Shown piece by piece: positions 41,861 to 50,812 of a DNA stretch of 64,000 nt. The stretch is taken from the NCBI GenBank assembly GCA_035575515.1, contig DATLXU010000017.1, forward strand, positions 1-64,000, written 5' to 3'. Source of the DNA: DATLXU01 sp035575515 (GTDB lineage Bacteria; Acidobacteriota; Blastocatellia; UBA7656). A program made the position numbers and the translations under genes. The notes beneath the pieces are model-generated. The model did not search any database and was not told the DNA's origin. It saw only the letters and a program-made list of their open reading frames with translations. How positions within the stretch are numbered: position 1 is the stretch's first letter; each line of letters starts with the position of its first letter.

Positions 41861-44800
41861 ATGAAACGATTGATGAAAGCTCGATTGTTCAAAGCGCTCC
41901 CGAAGCTGTTGTATCTAAGCATGATTCTGGTCGGTTTGTTCTGCTTGTTGACCGCAAGCGCGATGGCGCAAACGCCGACGTGCAACAAGACTGTCAGGGC
42001 AGATGTAGTCGCTTTCGATCAGATTATCTTTTACAACCGCTTCGGCGCATTCGATCCCGGCGGGATGATGTATGCGCTTCGTCGTGACGTCGTCGCTATT
42101 GACCCGACGAAGCCCATCGGTCCCGGCAACGTTCAACTCCGTCCGGACAAGCGCCCGCGCCCAATTGTCCTGCGCGTGAATGAAGGCGACTGCTTGCAGG
42201 TCACCTTCACAAACATGCTCGACGCGAGGGCTGACGTTGGCAATTTGCAATTCGCCAACGCGCCCGCAAAGCAACCATACTTTCAGGGACCCGTCACGGA
42301 CCCTGAGACGGGCAACGTCGACAACGGCGACGTGAAACTCTCATCAAACGACACGCCCGCGACGCGCACGGCATCCATGCATGTCAACGGGCTTGACCTC
42401 GTCGGCTCAATCGCAAGCGACGGCTCGAACGTCGGCAACAACCCGTCATCGCTCGTAGCGCCCGGCCAGACCGCGACCTACACCTGGTACGCTGCCAAGC
42501 AGGGCCAGTACTTCCTCTATTCGACCGCTGCCACTTCGGGCGGCGAAGGCGACGGCGGCCAGATAGTTCACGGGCTTTTCGGTTCCGTGAACGTCGAGCC
42601 GAAGAACTCCGTCTGGTATCGCTCGCAGGTCACAGGCCCGCAGCTTCAGGCAGCCACTACGGGCACAACCCCGCAGGGTCAGCCCATTATCAACTATGAG
42701 GCAAAGGACGCCAACGGCGTTCCTATTCTCAACCTCATTGATCCGCTGACGAACGAGATCGTTCACACGGACCTCAACGCGATCATCACCGATCCGAGCG
42801 GCACGCTTCAGGAGTCGTGCAAAGACGCTTCGGGCAAGCTGACTGCTCCGCCCGCTTCAACCTGCGGCCAGCCCTTCCGCGAGTTCACAGTGATATTCCA
42901 CGACGAGCTTGAGACGGGCGCGCCCGCATTCGCCGATTTCCTTCAGGACGACAGCGTCTTCCATTCGATCCGTGACGGATTCGGCATCAACTACGGCTCG
43001 TCGAGCGTAGGCTCTATAGTGCTCGCGAACCGCAAGGGCGTCGGCCCCGCGGCCCACTGCGTTGATTGCAAATACGAAGAGTTCTTCCTTGAATCGCACC
43101 CGAATGGCGACCCGGCGCTGATGGTCAAGTGGGGCGTTGACCCGGCCACCGGCAAAGTCAAAGCCGTCGAAGGACTCTATCCCGATGATCCATCGAACGT
43201 GCATCACTCGTACCTGAACGACCCCGTGCGCTTCCGCAACATTCACGCGGGTCCGAAGGAGACGCACATCTTCCACCTCCACGCGCACCAGTGGCTGCAA
43301 AGCCCGCGCGATGAGAACTCGACTTACCTCGATTCGCAGACGATCTCGCCCGGCGCTGCATTCACCTACGAGATCGAGTACGGCGGATCGGGCAACCGTA
43401 ACATCAACCCCGGCGACGCAATCTTCCACTGCCACCTCTATCCGCACTTCGCGCAGGGCATGTGGGAGCTGTGGCGCAACCACGATGTGTTTGAAGCAGG
43501 CACGCCCGACCGCAACCTGCCCGACGGCGAGATTGCAGCAGGCACGCCCAATCCGGCAGTAGTGCCAATTCCTTACCTCTACTTCAAAGACAAGAACCTC
43601 AACCCTGTGGCAGCGGTCGGTATGCCGCCGATGCCTACGGCTGACTTCAAAGGCTTCCCGTTCTACATTCCGGGCAACCCTGGCGAGCGTCCGCCTCAAC
43701 CCGCTCTCGGACTTGAGCAGGATGGCGGATTGCCACGTCACATAGTTCATGGCGGCACGGTCGCTCTCGGACCTGCGGCTATTACTGCCGAAAGGCTCAA
43801 CGACCCTGTTGCAGCACGCGTAGCTTCGCGCAACAACGATCCGAACCTTCTCGGATTCGCAAAGAAACTGCTGACGGCAGACATCGAGCTGCTGCCTGCG
43901 AACGGCACGGCTGATGAAATCACCGCGATGAATTTCCACGCGGGAACTCGCGCGCCTGCCGGAAGCCAGACGGTTCAGTTCACAACTCAGTATGGCTGGC
44001 AGGCAACCGGCTACACTTCGTACACACCAACCGGCACGTCCAATGGATTGCCGACTTACTTTTTGGTAAATGGTCGCGCGCCGCAGCCGGGCGCTCCATT
44101 TGCTGATCCCTGCCCGGCGACTTTCGTTGATGGCAAGGGAACGACCAGAGCCACTCCGACGCGCAACTATCGCACGGCGTGGATTCAGTTCGATATGACT
44201 GTCAACAACGCAGGCTGGCATGATCGCCAGGCCCGCATAGCCGTGCTCGAACAGGATGCGCTGCCGACGCTCAATGGCCAGCGTCCGCCCGAGCCGCTTT
44301 TCTTCCGCGCGAACTCAGGCGATTGCATTGACTATCGCGTGACCAATCTTATTCCGAACAACCTGAACCTCGATGACTTCCAGATCTATCAGGGGACGGA
44401 CATCATCGGACAGCACATCCACCTCGTGAAGTTCGACGTTACGGCATCGGACGGCGCGGGCAACGGATGGAACTACGAGTCGGGCGCGTTCTCGCCCGAA
44501 GAAGTGCGCGACCGCATCGCTGCCAACAATGCTTATCAGCAGTCCATCGGCGGCACGCAGATACTGACGGCCAGAACCAACCCGGTCTTCGGCGCTGGTC
44601 CCAACGGCGCGTTCGTTGGCGCGCAGACGCTCATCGAGCGATGGTGGGCTGATCCTCTGGTCAACAACAACGGCAAGGATCGCACGATCCGCACCGTCTT
44701 CACGCATGATCACTTCAGCCCGAGCGGCCACCAGCATCACGGTCTCTACGCGGGTCTCGTGATTGAGCCGACCGACTCCACCTGGAAGTCGCTCGACAAC

Positions 44801-46879
44801 TCGGTCACCTTCGGCACTCGCGCCGACGGCGGCCCGACCAGCTTCGCTGCGAACATTCTCACGGCTGACGCGACGCAGAGCCACCGCGAGTTCATGCTTG
44901 AGATAGGCGATTTCGCAATCGTCTACACGGCGGCTCCTGAAAACATGCCGATTAACCCGCCGAACCGTGTTGAGCACCCGCTGCCAATAGCAGTCGGCTC
45001 GCCCATCGTTGACGATCCTTCGCAGCAACCGAGACCGGAAGGAATCTCGGCGGCTGATCCGGGAACGCAGCTTGTCAACTATCGCAACGAGCCGATACCG
45101 CTGCGCATCGGCCAGAAAGACCCGTCGAGCGGCACGTTCGTTCAGAAGACTGGCGACGCTGGCGATCTGGCGCATGTGTTCGACTCGAAAGTTCACGGCG
45201 ATCCGTTCACGCCGCTGCTGAAGGCGTATGAAGGCGACCGCGTTCAAGTGCGACTGCTGCAAGGCGCGCAGGAAGAACAGCACGTCTTCAACATTCACGG
45301 AGTGAAGTGGCTGTTTGAGCCTGGCACTCCTGAAGACACGCTCGCCGTCAACAACTCCGGCTACACGAACTCGCAGCAGATCGGCATATCCGAGCACTTC
45401 GAGTTCTTAGTTACAGCGACCGCTCAGCGCAACAACGGCGTGGGTAAAGGCGTTGATTACCTGTACTCGTCTGCGGCGACTGACAACCTCTGGGACGGCC
45501 AGTGGGGCATCTTTCGCACCTTCCAGGCCGACCAGCCGGACCTTGCTCGACTGCCGAACAACCCGGCTGGCTCAGTCAAGTTCCCGACAAACGTTTGCCC
45601 GCAGGGCGCGCCTATTCGCCAGTTCTTCGTTCAGGCGAAGCTCGCCCGCGACCTTCTGCCCGGCGGCGCGCTCGTTTATAACGACCGCTTCCAGATCAAG
45701 GACCCGAACGCCGTTCTCTTCGTCGAAGAGAGCGACATGGCGGCGCTTCAGGCGGGCACGAAGAAGCCTGAGCCTTTGATTCTGAGAGCCAACGCGGGCG
45801 ATTGCATCAACCTCACGCTTCGCAACCGATTGCCGAGCGTTCTGCCCGAAAGCAATAGCTGGAACGAAGTTCCGCCTATCGTTCCTCAATTCAACTTCAA
45901 TCAGGTGAAGACGTCGAACAGGATAAGCCTGCACCCGCAGCTTCTCTCTTACGACACCTTCACCGATGACGGCTCCAACGTCGGATTCAACCTCGATACG
46001 ACGCTTGGGCCGGGACAGGACAAGGTCTTTATCTGGTACGCAGGCGACCAGAAGATCGACACGAAGGGCAAGGCAGTTGCCGCGCCGATAGAGTTCGGAG
46101 CAATCGGACTGCGCGACATGGGAGACGTCATCAAGCACAGCTCGCATGGAGCCATCGGCACGCTCATCATCGAGCCGCAAGGTTCGACATGGACGACCGT
46201 TGGAAACAGCAAAGCGACGGCTGATGTGAAGAATTCGTCGGGCGCGCTGCTATACCGCGAGTTCGCAGTGCTCTATCAGGATGATCTCAGCCTTCAGACC
46301 ACTTATCCGTTCCCTGATCCGAACGGTCGCCGCGCTGCGCTCAACAGCGGCAACGCGATGATGAACCTCAGGGGCGGCGACGACTCTGAAGATTCGGGTC
46401 AGAAGGCTTTCAACTACAGGACTGAGCCAATCTGGGCGCGCGGCTTCGGGCTTCCGCCTGAGACCGACGAGCAGACCTTGAACGCTCAGGACTACACCAA
46501 CACGCTCAGCTCGACCGCATTCAACGCGGGCTGCGGCGGCGCGTGCGGCGACCCGGCAACGCCAGTCTTCACGGCGAAGGCGGGCACGCCCGTTCGCTTC
46601 CGAGTTGTACACGTTGCGGGTCATCCGCGTCAGCATGGATTCACGGTCTTCGGTCACCACTGGCAGTTCGAGCCGTGGACCCAGAAATCAACCGTGCTGG
46701 GCAGCAACCCGTTCACGTTTGAGGTCGGCTCTTACAGCGGCATAGCGCCGACTCGCCACGTGAACATACTGACGCAGGCTGGCGGGTTGATGAAAGTCAC
46801 TGGCGATTACCTCTTCAGAACGCAGGACAGCTTCCAGTTCCAAGGCGGTCTGTGGGGCATCTTCCGCGTGACGCCGTAA
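41861..46879 (+). CDS. Giant multicopper oxidase, MofA-like
   Basis: 1672 residues, with a signal peptide ending near residue 37 (LTASAMAQ). It is built of cupredoxin-like domains, probably six, separated by recurring motifs such as ILRANAGDC and LVIEP. All four copper motif types occur: H469..H472-L-H474-A-H476 and H523-C-H525...H529..M534 (type 1/3 pair), then H852-I-H854 and H949-D-H951 followed by GHQHHG (type 2/3 pair). Extra His blocks are at 1141-1146 (HVFNIH) and 1588-1599 (HPRQH...GHHW). Size and layout recall MofA of Leptothrix (about 1660 residues), associated with manganese oxidation. Motif order is permuted relative to laccases. Preceded by AAGGAG and a sigma-54 promoter. Confidence 0.9.
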   Translation: MKRLMKARLFKALPKLLYLSMILVGLFCLLTASAMAQTPTCNKTVRADVVAFDQIIFYNRFGAFDPGGMMYALRRDVVAIDPTKPIGPGNVQLRPDKRPRPIVLRVNEGDCLQVTFTNMLDARADVGNLQFANAPAKQPYFQGPVTDPETGNVDNGDVKLSSNDTPATRTASMHVNGLDLVGSIASDGSNVGNNPSSLVAPGQTATYTWYAAKQGQYFLYSTAATSGGEGDGGQIVHGLFGSVNVEPKNSVWYRSQVTGPQLQAATTGTTPQGQPIINYEAKDANGVPILNLIDPLTNEIVHTDLNAIITDPSGTLQESCKDASGKLTAPPASTCGQPFREFTVIFHDELETGAPAFADFLQDDSVFHSIRDGFGINYGSSSVGSIVLANRKGVGPAAHCVDCKYEEFFLESHPNGDPALMVKWGVDPATGKVKAVEGLYPDDPSNVHHSYLNDPVRFRNIHAGPKETHIFHLHAHQWLQSPRDENSTYLDSQTISPGAAFTYEIEYGGSGNRNINPGDAIFHCHLYPHFAQGMWELWRNHDVFEAGTPDRNLPDGEIAAGTPNPAVVPIPYLYFKDKNLNPVAAVGMPPMPTADFKGFPFYIPGNPGERPPQPALGLEQDGGLPRHIVHGGTVALGPAAITAERLNDPVAARVASRNNDPNLLGFAKKLLTADIELLPANGTADEITAMNFHAGTRAPAGSQTVQFTTQYGWQATGYTSYTPTGTSNGLPTYFLVNGRAPQPGAPFADPCPATFVDGKGTTRATPTRNYRTAWIQFDMTVNNAGWHDRQARIAVLEQDALPTLNGQRPPEPLFFRANSGDCIDYRVTNLIPNNLNLDDFQIYQGTDIIGQHIHLVKFDVTASDGAGNGWNYESGAFSPEEVRDRIAANNAYQQSIGGTQILTARTNPVFGAGPNGAFVGAQTLIERWWADPLVNNNGKDRTIRTVFTHDHFSPSGHQHHGLYAGLVIEPTDSTWKSLDNSVTFGTRADGGPTSFAANILTADATQSHREFMLEIGDFAIVYTAAPENMPINPPNRVEHPLPIAVGSPIVDDPSQQPRPEGISAADPGTQLVNYRNEPIPLRIGQKDPSSGTFVQKTGDAGDLAHVFDSKVHGDPFTPLLKAYEGDRVQVRLLQGAQEEQHVFNIHGVKWLFEPGTPEDTLAVNNSGYTNSQQIGISEHFEFLVTATAQRNNGVGKGVDYLYSSAATDNLWDGQWGIFRTFQADQPDLARLPNNPAGSVKFPTNVCPQGAPIRQFFVQAKLARDLLPGGALVYNDRFQIKDPNAVLFVEESDMAALQAGTKKPEPLILRANAGDCINLTLRNRLPSVLPESNSWNEVPPIVPQFNFNQVKTSNRISLHPQLLSYDTFTDDGSNVGFNLDTTLGPGQDKVFIWYAGDQKIDTKGKAVAAPIEFGAIGLRDMGDVIKHSSHGAIGTLIIEPQGSTWTTVGNSKATADVKNSSGALLYREFAVLYQDDLSLQTTYPFPDPNGRRAALNSGNAMMNLRGGDDSEDSGQKAFNYRTEPIWARGFGLPPETDEQTLNAQDYTNTLSSTAFNAGCGGACGDPATPVFTAKAGTPVRFRVVHVAGHPRQHGFTVFGHHWQFEPWTQKSTVLGSNPFTFEVGSYSGIAPTRHVNILTQAGGLMKVTGDYLFRTQDSFQFQGGLWGIFRVTP

Positions 46880-46897
46880 CTGCGCGAGCTTTTCCCT

Positions 46898-46926
46898 GAG
46901 ACCGTGCTTTGCGCTTGCGCGGTCTC
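46898..46926 (+). terminator. Hairpin after the multicopper oxidase
   Basis: GAGACCG (46898-46904) and CGGTCTC (46920-46926) form a 7-bp stem just after the oxidase stop at 46879. No T-run follows immediately; the strong terminator comes next. Confidence 0.5.
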
Positions 46927-46931
46927 GCTTT

Positions 46932-46987
46932 CAACCCGGCGCGCGTGGTGTTCGTTATGAATCATCATCGCGCCGGGTTGTTTTATC
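46932..46987 (+). terminator. Rho-independent terminator of the multicopper oxidase
   Basis: A perfect 12-bp stem CAACCCGGCGCG (46932-46943) with CGCGCCGGGTTG (46969-46980), followed directly by TTTT. It closes the oxidase transcript, so the next gene needs its own promoter, which is found at 47061. Confidence 0.85.
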
Positions 46988-47060
46988 ATGAAACACCCGC
47001 CCGATAATCCCTCTGACTCTCTTGCTAATAAGGATAACGACTTACGATTTGCGCTCGCGC

Positions 47061-47075
47061 GGCACGTTTGTTGCA
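47061..47075 (+). promoter_or_regulatory. Candidate sigma-54 promoter for the small secreted protein
   Basis: GGCACG-TTTG-TTGCA at 47061-47075. The GG (47061-47062) and GC (47073-47074) are ten bases apart, the exact sigma-54 spacing. It matches the TGGCACG-N4-TTGCA consensus except at the leading T. It lies about 105 bases before the ATG at 47166. With the site at 41483 it forms a pair sharing a regulator. Confidence 0.75.
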
Positions 47076-47165
47076 CAAGCTAAAGGCGACGGCGTGTTGA
47101 ATCCTTGCCGTCAACGAGATCCTCACGATACCAAGAAAAATCTTTAAGGGAAAAGGAGTCAGTTC

Positions 47166-47456
47166 ATGAAGCGCATTTTAGCCATAACTGTGCTGGGCTT
47201 GTTCCTTATCGGTTCGGCCTTTGCAGGAATCACTTTCAAGTACACATTTCCGGATGTGATGTATCCCGATGGGCAGAAGGGCACAATTCAGGCAGCCGTT
47301 AAGCAAAACAAGAACGGCACCGTTACGACCTGCAGTTATTTCAGCGATCCGAACAACCAGTATCTTGGCCAGTTCCAAGGCACAGACAATACGTCAACCG
47401 ATGCTGTTGTTGTAAGAGACTATTGCCTGTCGCACTACGCCGATCGCACGCCCTAA
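47166..47456 (+). CDS. Small secreted protein with two cysteines
   Basis: 96 residues with signal peptide MKRILAITVLGLFLIGSAFA, leaving a mature domain of about 76 residues. The mature part has two cysteines (TTCSYF and RDYCLSHY), likely a disulfide, and many Asn and Thr. No family recognised. GGAG precedes the ATG. It has its own near-consensus sigma-54 promoter and is followed by a strong hairpin, so it is a monocistronic unit sitting between the oxidase and the YVTN gene. Confidence 0.75.
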   Translation: MKRILAITVLGLFLIGSAFAGITFKYTFPDVMYPDGQKGTIQAAVKQNKNGTVTTCSYFSDPNNQYLGQFQGTDNTSTDAVVVRDYCLSHYADRTP

Positions 47457-47491
47457 GTTATCGAGCACGCTCTAGGCAGGGTGAGCAACAG

Positions 47492-47532
47492 AAGGAATGC
47501 GGCGATGGCCGCAAGCTTCAGCCGCATTCCTT
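47492..47532 (+). terminator. Hairpin downstream of the small secreted protein
   Basis: Perfect 12-bp stem AAGGAATGCGGC (47492-47503) with GCCGCATTCCTT (47521-47532). No T-run follows, so it may act as an RNA-stabilising stem or a Rho-assisted terminator. A second stem (CCGGTTTC...GAAACCGG) lies about 40 bases further on. Confidence 0.65.
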
Positions 47533-47754
47533 GTGACAATTACTCAATTCAAAAGCTTCCAGCGCGCCCGGTTTCCGATTATACTCACAGCCCTGAAACC
47601 GGCTCTGGGAGCCAATTTCAAGGAATCAACACAAAAGCCTTGGCGACGCAATCGTTCAATCTGCGTTGAAGAGGCGCGCTCTGTCTAAAAGCGCGTGGAA
47701 GGCTCCAATCGGCGCAAACAGATGCGGAAATCTTTTGCGCGCCAGTAGGTTTGT

Positions 47755-47779
47755 GTCTTCAGTGGTACCGACTGAAGAC
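47755..47779. promoter_or_regulatory. Inverted repeat upstream of the YVTN gene
   Basis: GTCTTCAGT (47755-47763) and ACTGAAGAC (47771-47779), a perfect 9-bp inverted pair around GGTACCG, about 60 bases before the YVTN start. A plausible operator; no sigma-54 motif was found in this interval. Confidence 0.4.
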
Positions 47780-47838
47780 CAGAGCGCGGGGGGCCTGCCG
47801 GGGCCACGGTAAAGCTCCCCGCGAATACGGTGAGCGTT

Positions 47839-49842
47839 ATGCAAAACAGGTTTATTCGAGCAGTTACCTCCCAAGCATTAATAATCCTTCTTGCCGCAGC
47901 GTCGGTCATCGCGCAAAACGGCGCGGCGAAAGTTCAAAAAGACCAGCCCGTCTATCACATCGCGCCTGCGCCGAAAGCTCCAGACTCGATCTCGCAGAAG
48001 TTCGAAAAGGAAGGCATAGAGGTCGAGTTCCTGATGAAAGCGATTGACGGCGAGCACGGCAAAGACCTTGGCCTTGCGGCAGGCGGCGACGCGATGGTGT
48101 CGTTTCGATTGACAGACAAGCGCACGGGCCAGCCGGTCACGGGACTCCACCCGAACGCATGGATCAGCGTTCGCACGGCAGAGCACGCGCCGAACGAAGC
48201 CGAATGCCGCGACAAGATTCTTTCGTTTTCGAGCGGGCGGCTCACGGCTCGCGCTTCGATTGATCTGAACAGCTACTCGATGTTGACGCTCAATCACGAC
48301 AACACAATCACTTTCATCAATCCGCAAATCGCTTTCAGCATCACAAAGCTCGAAAGCATAGTGACGCTGCCGGGCGCGGGCGCTGACTGGGCGTTGTCGA
48401 AAGACAAGAACACGCTTTACGTCACCATGCCGACTCAATCGGCGGTCGCAGTAGTTGACACGATCACGAGAAAGCTCGTCACAACGATTCCGACGGGCGA
48501 TAAGACCAAGCCGACGCGCATCGCGCTCCAACCCGATGGCCGGTACATCTGGGTCGGGCTTGACGAATCGCCATCGGTTGCCGTGATTGACACAACGACT
48601 AATAAGCTCGCTGCAACCGTCCCGGCAGGAGCGGGGCTTCACAACATCGCGTTCACCGCCGACAGCCGCTTCGCTTACATCACAAACAGCGCGGCTGACA
48701 CGGTCACGGCGATTGACGCGAAGACGCTTTCAAAAGTGGTTGACATCCCGGTCGGCAAGACTCCTGTGCCCGTGGCATACAGTTCTGCGAGCAATGCGAT
48801 TTACGTCGCCTCAATCAACGGCGCGAGCATCGCCGTAATCAATCCGGAAAAGCAGGGTGTAGTAAAAACCATTCCGGTCAAGCGCGGCGTTGTCGCGCTC
48901 AAGTTTGATCAATCGGGCCGCTACGGTTTCGCCATCAATCAGATCGAGAGCATCGCATCGGTCATTGACGCTTCGACGAACGCGATCATCGCAGAAGGCG
49001 CGGTCGCAAAGGGAGCCGATCAGGTCGCGTTCACGCGGTACTATGCCTACATTCGCGGGACTGAGTCGGAGAAGTTTTCGCTGATTGAACTGAGCGACAT
49101 CAAGCAGGGGAAACTCGCGCCCGTGAGCATTCAGGCTGGACGCCAGCCTGCGAGCGCGCTGCCGCAGGAGATAGGCGTGGCCGATATGATTCAGCCGACG
49201 CCTGAAGGCAATTCCGTGATGATAGCTAACACGCCCGACCAGACCGTTTATTACTACGTCGAAGGAATGATGGTCCCGATGGGCACGTTCGACAATTACA
49301 AGCGGCGGCCTCATGCGCTGCTGTTGATTGACCGCAGCCTTCAGGAGACCGCGCCGGGAGTCTATTCGTCGCCGGTCAAGCTCGCAAGGCCGGGCACGTT
49401 CGATGTGTCGGTGCTTGTCGACCAGCCGCGCATCATAAATTGCTTTGAAGCGAAGGTCGCCGATTCGCCATTTGCCGAAAAAGCGAAAGCGAGCCTGTCA
49501 ACCATCGTCGAGCCGATGTTCAAGGATAAAAGATTCAAAGCGGGCGAGGCGGTGACATTGAGATTCAAGGTGAGCGATTCGATAACGAAGCAGCCTGTTG
49601 CCGGACTGAAAGATGTTCAGGTGCTGATATTCGAGCCGCCGGGAATCTGGCAGAAGCGCTACGTCGCCAAAGAAGTCGGAGACGGAGTCTATGAAGTTAC
49701 TGAGACGCTGCCGCACACAGGCATATTCCGTGTGATGACGCAGATTCAATCTCGCGGCGTGCGATTCGCCGACCTGCCATTCGCTCAGGTGATAGTGATG
49801 AACGAAACGCAGCAAGCAAAACAATCAGCAGGGGAGAAGTAG
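47839..49842 (+). CDS. Exported YVTN beta-propeller protein
   Basis: 667 residues from the ATG at 47839, chosen over a GTG at 47830 because GGTGA and the signal sequence (MQNRFIRAVTSQALIILLAA) fit it. Residues ~25-140 form an Ig-like beta domain. Then come propeller blades with the YVTN style (VAVVDTITRKLVTTIPTGDK, FAYITNSAADTVTAIDAKTL, IYVASINGASIAVINPEKQG). A C-terminal beta domain (~500-667) follows. Such proteins act as surface or periplasmic platforms. It precedes the SCO1 gene by two bases with its ribosome site overlapping the stop, so they are one operon. Confidence 0.85.
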   Translation: MQNRFIRAVTSQALIILLAAASVIAQNGAAKVQKDQPVYHIAPAPKAPDSISQKFEKEGIEVEFLMKAIDGEHGKDLGLAAGGDAMVSFRLTDKRTGQPVTGLHPNAWISVRTAEHAPNEAECRDKILSFSSGRLTARASIDLNSYSMLTLNHDNTITFINPQIAFSITKLESIVTLPGAGADWALSKDKNTLYVTMPTQSAVAVVDTITRKLVTTIPTGDKTKPTRIALQPDGRYIWVGLDESPSVAVIDTTTNKLAATVPAGAGLHNIAFTADSRFAYITNSAADTVTAIDAKTLSKVVDIPVGKTPVPVAYSSASNAIYVASINGASIAVINPEKQGVVKTIPVKRGVVALKFDQSGRYGFAINQIESIASVIDASTNAIIAEGAVAKGADQVAFTRYYAYIRGTESEKFSLIELSDIKQGKLAPVSIQAGRQPASALPQEIGVADMIQPTPEGNSVMIANTPDQTVYYYVEGMMVPMGTFDNYKRRPHALLLIDRSLQETAPGVYSSPVKLARPGTFDVSVLVDQPRIINCFEAKVADSPFAEKAKASLSTIVEPMFKDKRFKAGEAVTLRFKVSDSITKQPVAGLKDVQVLIFEPPGIWQKRYVAKEVGDGVYEVTETLPHTGIFRVMTQIQSRGVRFADLPFAQVIVMNETQQAKQSAGEK

Positions 49843-49844
49843 AG

Positions 49845-50696
49845 ATGAAAAAGCTGATGATTGTTCTTCTTTTTATTTTCGCATTCGCATCGGTTGCCGC
49901 TTCACCAGCCGATTGCGCGACGGGCGCAACTCAAAAGCGCGCAGCTAAAAAGGGCGCGGCGCTTTACATCTGCCCGATGGACCCGGATGTGAAATCGCCG
50001 AGGCCCGGCAAGTGTCCCAAGTGCGGAATGACGCTAAGAGCCGCTACCGACGCTGATGTCACGACGGAAGTCCCTATGCCCGGCGCAAAGCCCGCGACGA
50101 ACGCTTCAGAAAGGCAGGTTGAAAAAGCAATCACGGCGAACGCAGCAAAACCCGATGCGGCATCTAGCGCGGCGAGTCCTGCTGCTGAGAATAAGCCGAA
50201 GTCAGCAGATGAAGCGGCGGCGGCCTATTTCACAAACACGGTTTTGCTGACGCAGGACGGCAAGCCCGTTCATTTTTATGATGACTTGCTCAAGGGCAGG
50301 GTCGTTTTAATCAACTTTGTATTCACGACCTGCCAGGGAGTTTGCCCTGTGATGACGGCGAACCTCGCCAAAGTTCAGGAATATCTGGGCGAGCGTGTCG
50401 GCAGCCATGTCAACATGATTTCTATCAGCGTCGACCCTGCGGTTGACACGCCTGAAGCGTTGAAGAAATTCGCTGAGAGCTACAAGGTGAAGTCGGGCTG
50501 GTATTTTCTGACGGGCAAGAAAGATGACGTTGAGCTTGTGCTTCGCAAGCTTGGCGGGTACGTCGCGGATAAAAACGATCACACGAGCCTTTTGATAATC
50601 GGAAACCTTGAGACGGGCCAGTGGATGAAGATGTTCGCGATGGCGCGCCCCACGGAGATAGCCGATGCGGTCATTAAGATCGCCGGAACGAAATAG
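49845..50696 (+). CDS. SCO1/SenC copper chaperone with heavy-metal-binding domain
   Basis: 283 residues with a signal peptide. Residues ~41-66 form a heavy-metal-binding module (C43-P-M-D-P ... C57-P-K-C60-G-M), as in copper-efflux adaptors. After an Ala-rich linker comes the SCO1 thioredoxin-like domain with copper ligands C163-x3-C167 (TTCQGVCPV) and H246 (NDHTSLLI). SCO proteins deliver copper to cuproenzymes, classically cytochrome oxidase. Placed two bases after the YVTN gene and near a multicopper oxidase, it may load that oxidase. The linked metal-binding module is an uncommon addition. Confidence 0.9.
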   Translation: MKKLMIVLLFIFAFASVAASPADCATGATQKRAAKKGAALYICPMDPDVKSPRPGKCPKCGMTLRAATDADVTTEVPMPGAKPATNASERQVEKAITANAAKPDAASSAASPAAENKPKSADEAAAAYFTNTVLLTQDGKPVHFYDDLLKGRVVLINFVFTTCQGVCPVMTANLAKVQEYLGERVGSHVNMISISVDPAVDTPEALKKFAESYKVKSGWYFLTGKKDDVELVLRKLGGYVADKNDHTSLLIIGNLETGQWMKMFAMARPTEIADAVIKIAGTK

Positions 50697-50812
50697 AGCC
50701 AGTAAGAAGACAGCGTTGCAGCGCCTATAGCAGCCGGGCTTGGTCTGATGTCCGACGGTTTATTGTTCGGGGGTATGATTTCGGTTTTCTTGCTCTTGAA
50801 TTCGATTCCGAG

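Noticed and set aside
42857..44221. Long minus-strand frame (454 residues) under the multicopper oxidase, and a second at 44315-45397
   Set aside because: Open antisense frames are expected opposite long GC-rich genes with biased third positions. The products are Arg/Val-rich, lack motifs and have no ribosome site; the plus strand has clear copper motifs throughout.
47878..48642. Minus-strand frame of 254 residues opposite the YVTN gene
   Set aside because: Shadow frame; the plus strand has regular propeller repeats.
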